The notes beneath the pieces were generated by a model. The model worked only from the letters and a program-made list of their open reading frames with translations, searched no databases and was not told the DNA's origin. A stretch of DNA of 52,919 nt from an uncultured Flavobacteriales bacterium (GTDB lineage Bacteria > Bacteroidota > Bacteroidia > Flavobacteriales > Flavobacteriaceae). Made by a program: the position numbers and the translations under genes. The stretch is taken from positions 1-52,919 of the forward strand of contig CAJWBA010000010.1 of the NCBI GenBank assembly GCA_913020155.1. The letters run 5' to 3'. Of this stretch, positions 50,363 through 52,919 are shown in pieces (the stretch's first letter is position 1; each line of letters starts with the position of its first letter).

Positions 50363-50656
50363 ATGACAATTGACATTCAATCCATCAACTTTTCAGCCGA
50401 CGCCAAATTAGTTAACTTTGCTAAAAGGCGAATTGAAAAATTAGAACAGTTTTACGATAAGATTTTAAGTGCTGACGTTACTTTTAAAGTAGAAAATGCT
50501 TCAAATAGAATCAACAAGTTTGCCGAGATTAAATTAAGGATTTTTGGGGATGATGTTGTTGTCAAAAAAACATGTAAAACCTTTGAAGAGGCAATTGATT
50601 TGAATGTTAGAGCTGCTGAACGTATTTTGAAAAAGCACAAAGAAATAGTTCGATAG
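50363..50656 (+). CDS. hpf: Ribosome hibernation promoting factor, short form (HPF/RaiA family)
   Basis: A 97-residue protein covering one sigma-54 modulation/HPF domain: MTIDIQSINFSADAKLVNFA, KLEQFYDKILSADVTFKVE and the basic DLNVRAAERILKKHKE helix. It lacks the C-terminal dimerisation domain of long HPF, so it acts like short HPF or RaiA, binding the decoding site of idle ribosomes. It follows the recombinase by 23 bases and is probably co-transcribed. Confidence 0.92.
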   Translation: MTIDIQSINFSADAKLVNFAKRRIEKLEQFYDKILSADVTFKVENASNRINKFAEIKLRIFGDDVVVKKTCKTFEEAIDLNVRAAERILKKHKEIVR

Positions 50657-50727
50657 TGAAGAGGCTATCATCAAATCCATTCAAAAAAAATATATCATTT
50701 TCCTGCCATATTTAATACTCGTATGCA

Positions 50728-51645
50728 ATGAAATTAGTTATTCAATGTTTTTTTTTATTTCTTTCACTTTTGGTCAATTCACAAAATCTGGCTCAAAAAC
50801 TTGGTTATGCCCCCGACAGTAAATTACTGATTATTCATGCTGATGACATCGGTGTTGCACAAGGGGTAAATAGTGCTAGCTTTTCCGCATTCCAAAAAGG
50901 AACAATTAACTCTGGAAGTGTTATGGTTCCCTGCCCTTGGTTTTTGGAAGTTGCTCAATTTGCTCAAAGGAACCCTAATTATGATTTAGGGTTACATCTA
51001 ACTTTAACAGCAGAATGGAAAAATTACAAATGGGATGGTATTTCATCATCAAACGAAATTTCATCCTTATTAAATGAAAAAGGACATTTTTATCCTACCA
51101 CAGAAGAGGTAAAAGTCAACGCAACTTATGAGGATGTTAAAAAAGAATTACGGGCACAAGTGAATTATGCAAAGAATTTTGGATTCGAACCCACACATTT
51201 GGATACACATATGGGGGCTGTTTTGGTGCGGAAAGACTTCACGAAAGCTTATTTTGAGGTAGGTGAAGAATTTCTACTTCCTGTTCTTGCTCCGATTGCT
51301 TTTGAAGAACTCATAGATTTGGATGGAATCGATGAATCTAAAATTGTTTGGGTTGAAAGAATATATCAAAAATCAGATGACACTCCGATTGATAGAGAAA
51401 ACTGGGATGTTTTTTACACCAATGCCATAAAAAATATTCAACCCGGATTAAATGTTCTTTTGGTTCACTTAGGGGATGATACCCCAGAACTTCAGCAAAT
51501 GATGATTGATCATCCCGGGTGGGGAGTAAAATGGAGATCTCTAGATTCAGAAATCTTGGAGAGTAGTGGCTTTAAAGAATTATTGAAGAAAGAAAACATT
51601 CAACTTGTACAATGGAACCAGATTAAGAAAGTGATCTATCCTTAG
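50728..51645 (+). CDS. YdjC/ChbG-family polysaccharide deacetylase, secreted
   Basis: A 305-residue protein with a signal peptide (MKLVIQCFFLFLSLLVNSQ) and a YdjC/ChbG TIM-barrel-like fold. The metal ligands are in LLIIHADDIGVAQGVN (Asp), DLGLHLTLTAEW (His) and THLDTHMGAVL (His). Relatives deacetylate chito-oligosaccharides or similar N-acetylated sugars; an exported form suggests action on environmental or wall glycans. It separates hpf from the tRNA-Thr gene together with the Bax-inhibitor gene, and no sugar transporter is nearby. Confidence 0.87.
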   Translation: MKLVIQCFFLFLSLLVNSQNLAQKLGYAPDSKLLIIHADDIGVAQGVNSASFSAFQKGTINSGSVMVPCPWFLEVAQFAQRNPNYDLGLHLTLTAEWKNYKWDGISSSNEISSLLNEKGHFYPTTEEVKVNATYEDVKKELRAQVNYAKNFGFEPTHLDTHMGAVLVRKDFTKAYFEVGEEFLLPVLAPIAFEELIDLDGIDESKIVWVERIYQKSDDTPIDRENWDVFYTNAIKNIQPGLNVLLVHLGDDTPELQQMMIDHPGWGVKWRSLDSEILESSGFKELLKKENIQLVQWNQIKKVIYP

Positions 51646-51703
51646 GTAAATTATTCAATCTCAGTTATTCCCTGTCGAAGTAATTTTTTACGTTTTTTTG
51701 GGA

Positions 51704-52441
51704 TTATTTTCTTGAATTGAGTTTTGCGAGTAATCTGAGTATTTCTAAATAAAGCCAAATTAAGGTTACCAATAAACCAAATGCTCCATACCACTCCATG
51801 TATTTTGGAGCACCTTTTTCAGCACCCTCCTCAATAAAATCAAAATCTAGCACTAAATTCAACGCAGCAATCACAACAACGACTAGACTAAAACCTACAC
51901 TCATCAAAGACGCGTTTTCAATATTCATAATACCCATTCCTGAGCCAAAAAAGCCGATTATAAAATTGATCAAATAGACAATTGCAATCCCGCCTGTAGC
52001 GGCAACAATTCCTAGCTTGAAATTTTCAGTCGGTTTTATTAAGCCAGAACGATAAGCCATTAGTAAAGTGAGAAGTATTCCAATGGTTAAAAAAACAGCA
52101 TTGCTAACAATCCCTTCATACATGCTATTGTATATAAAAGAAATTCCTCCAAGTAAACCGCCCTCCAATACCGCATAAATAGGAACCGTAATAGCTGACC
52201 ACTCCTTCTTGAATATAGTAATAAGTGCTACAATAAAACCTCCGATTGCACAGCTAACTAAAAGAATTGAATTCATCACGTCAAAGGTTAAATAACCTGT
52301 GCCTACAAGTAAAAAAAGACAAATTGCAGTTTTGTTAACCGTTCCCTCAATGGTCATTGTTCCGGTAACATTTACTGCACTGCTAAAAGTACTTTTTGAT
52401 AAAACTGGGTTTCCAGATCGTAAAGAAAGGTGTTTGCTCAT
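51704..52441 (-). CDS. Bax inhibitor-1/YccA family membrane protein
   Basis: A 245-residue protein with seven hydrophobic segments, the BI-1-like YccA subfamily: SGNPVLSKSTF near the N-terminus, GTMTIEGTVNKTAI, then FIYNSMYEGIV, and LNLVLDFDFIEEGAEKGAPKYMEWY at the end, the last being a family signature. Members act as pH-sensitive Ca2+ leak channels or modulate FtsH in E. coli (YccA). The start is ATG 52441; the 15 codons further upstream look unlike the family. It converges on the deacetylase gene. Confidence 0.9.
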   Translation of the reverse strand: MSKHLSLRSGNPVLSKSTFSSAVNVTGTMTIEGTVNKTAICLFLLVGTGYLTFDVMNSILLVSCAIGGFIVALITIFKKEWSAITVPIYAVLEGGLLGGISFIYNSMYEGIVSNAVFLTIGILLTLLMAYRSGLIKPTENFKLGIVAATGGIAIVYLINFIIGFFGSGMGIMNIENASLMSVGFSLVVVVIAALNLVLDFDFIEEGAEKGAPKYMEWYGAFGLLVTLIWLYLEILRLLAKLNSRK

Positions 52442-52865
52442 TTTATGTATTTTGAAGTAAAAGGCATTAATAAAAACAGATAACAAGATAAGCTATTGTT
52501 TTCAAAAAGGAAAAATTATTTATAAATCTGCTCCTTTAAATACAAGATAAATTATTTTATGCTCAACGATTTTTTAGAAAATAATTTTTCATTAAAATCA
52601 AAGACAAAATTTACAATAATCTCTAAATGGGGGAGTCAAATGAGGTGACTTCTAACCCAAACAAACAATTAGATTTTACCAACCTTTAATATTCTTACAT
52701 TATTTTCATATGAATGCTTTTTTTTAAGTGAAATCCTTTTATATTTGCACTCAGTTTGTCAGAAAACTGAAGCTAGTACTTCAAGAGACATTCTTATTTT
52801 AATGATAATTAACAAAAAAATAAACAGTAAATTCTTGTTTCTGGAAGTCAAGAAAAAAGTCAAAC
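52442..52865. other. Intergenic region with tRNA promoter box
   Basis: No protein family is recognised. TATATTTG (52740-52747) is an exact plus-strand -7 box, followed by CAGTTT/AAACTG pairing; transcription from it would give a leader of about 110 bases before the tRNA. A 29-codon open frame at 52559-52648 has no support. The promoter of the Bax-inhibitor gene must also lie here, but no exact box was found. Confidence 0.45.
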
Positions 52866-52919
52866 GCCGATGTAGCTCAGCTGGCTAGAGCAGCTGATTT
52901 GTAATCAGCAGGTCGTGGG
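52866..52919 (+). tRNA. tRNA-Thr (anticodon TGT), 3' end cut by the window
   Basis: GCCGATG begins the acceptor arm, TAGCTCAGCTGGCTAGAGC is the D arm, and GCTGA-TTTGTAA-TCAGC is the anticodon stem-loop with TGT at positions 34-36, reading ACN threonine codons. The variable loop and the start of the T arm (GGTCGTGGG) follow before the window ends. In Flavobacteriia this tRNA usually opens a tRNA cluster leading to tuf, which may continue beyond. Confidence 0.92.

Noticed and set aside
52559-52648. 29-codon open frame before the tRNA gene
   Set aside because: No motif, no promoter at a sensible distance and no neighbour to couple with; expected by chance in AT-rich DNA.

Overview
The window is AT-rich chromosomal DNA from a member of the Flavobacteriia (phylum Bacteroidota), most likely marine. 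The evidence is: repeated promoter-like pairs of the Bacteroidota type (TTG or TTTG, about 18-21 nt, then TAnnTTTG); almost no Shine-Dalgarno sequences except a perfect one before rpsU; a type IX secretion plug protein; a six-subunit Na+-pumping NADH:quinone reductase and a cation-coupled amino-acid symporter; and typical Bacteroidota families (DUF1573, YceI, a DAHP synthase-chorismate mutase fusion, archaeal-type Psd). No phage, insertion sequence, CRISPR array or foreign-looking island was seen. This is core chromosome.

Layout. 1-2.9 kb: end of tyrA and the DAHP synthase/chorismate mutase fusion, facing an aspartate-type aminotransferase. 2.9-6.4 kb: fatty-acid desaturase, rsmG, apaG, T9SS plug. 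6.5-13.9 kb: nqrABCDEF, a small companion protein and the flavin transferase apbE that loads FMN onto NqrB and NqrC. 13.9-17.5 kb (minus): gpmI, a thioredoxin-like lipoprotein, map and a methyltransferase, joined by 4-nt overlaps. 17.6-21.3 kb: rsgA-dtd facing an aminotransferase and murB. 21.4-22.8 kb: a decayed aspartyl protease/PDZ gene. 22.8-35.5 kb: DUF1573, valS, the rsfS-ftsH-LUD-cdsA-psd run, birA, pyrE, a NUDIX gene, coaD, ddl, a PASTA protein and rluD. 35.5-37.1 kb: yaaA and a decayed uracil-DNA-glycosylase-like gene. 37.1-43.6 kb (minus): a complete trpEGDCFBA operon. 43.6-45.5 kb: marR-yceI with a 27-codon CDGSH gene, a rhodanese and PspC. 45.7-49.4 kb: amino-acid symporter, a decayed helix-hairpin-helix (ComEA-like) gene, acyl-CoA dehydrogenase and rpsU. 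49.4-52.9 kb: xerC/D, hpf, a YdjC/ChbG-like deacetylase, a Bax-inhibitor-1 protein and the start of a tRNA-Thr gene.

The most interesting region is upstream of trpE. A near-consensus promoter is followed 5 nt later by a 13-codon ORF with tandem Trp codons (MKFLTNIKVWWNE). Next comes a hairpin that includes those codons, then a perfect 14-bp terminator stem with a U tract that ends 12 nt before the trpE start. This is the layout of ribosome-mediated trp attenuation, with a leader peptide whose start codon sits at or near the predicted +1. Directly upstream, a 27-codon CDGSH-type iron-sulfur mini-gene follows yceI by 4 nt, and no other terminator separates it from trp.

Other regulatory signals are a MarR operator-like palindrome on the marR -7 box; a perfect 12-bp hairpin just before the symporter start; a strong Shine-Dalgarno and a promoter palindrome at rpsU; a 20-bp hairpin between rpsU and the recombinase gene; and pyrE and NUDIX start codons only 6 nt apart. 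The three long stretches without an intact gene each hold the remains of a protein gene with many stops and frameshifts, in an otherwise tightly packed region.
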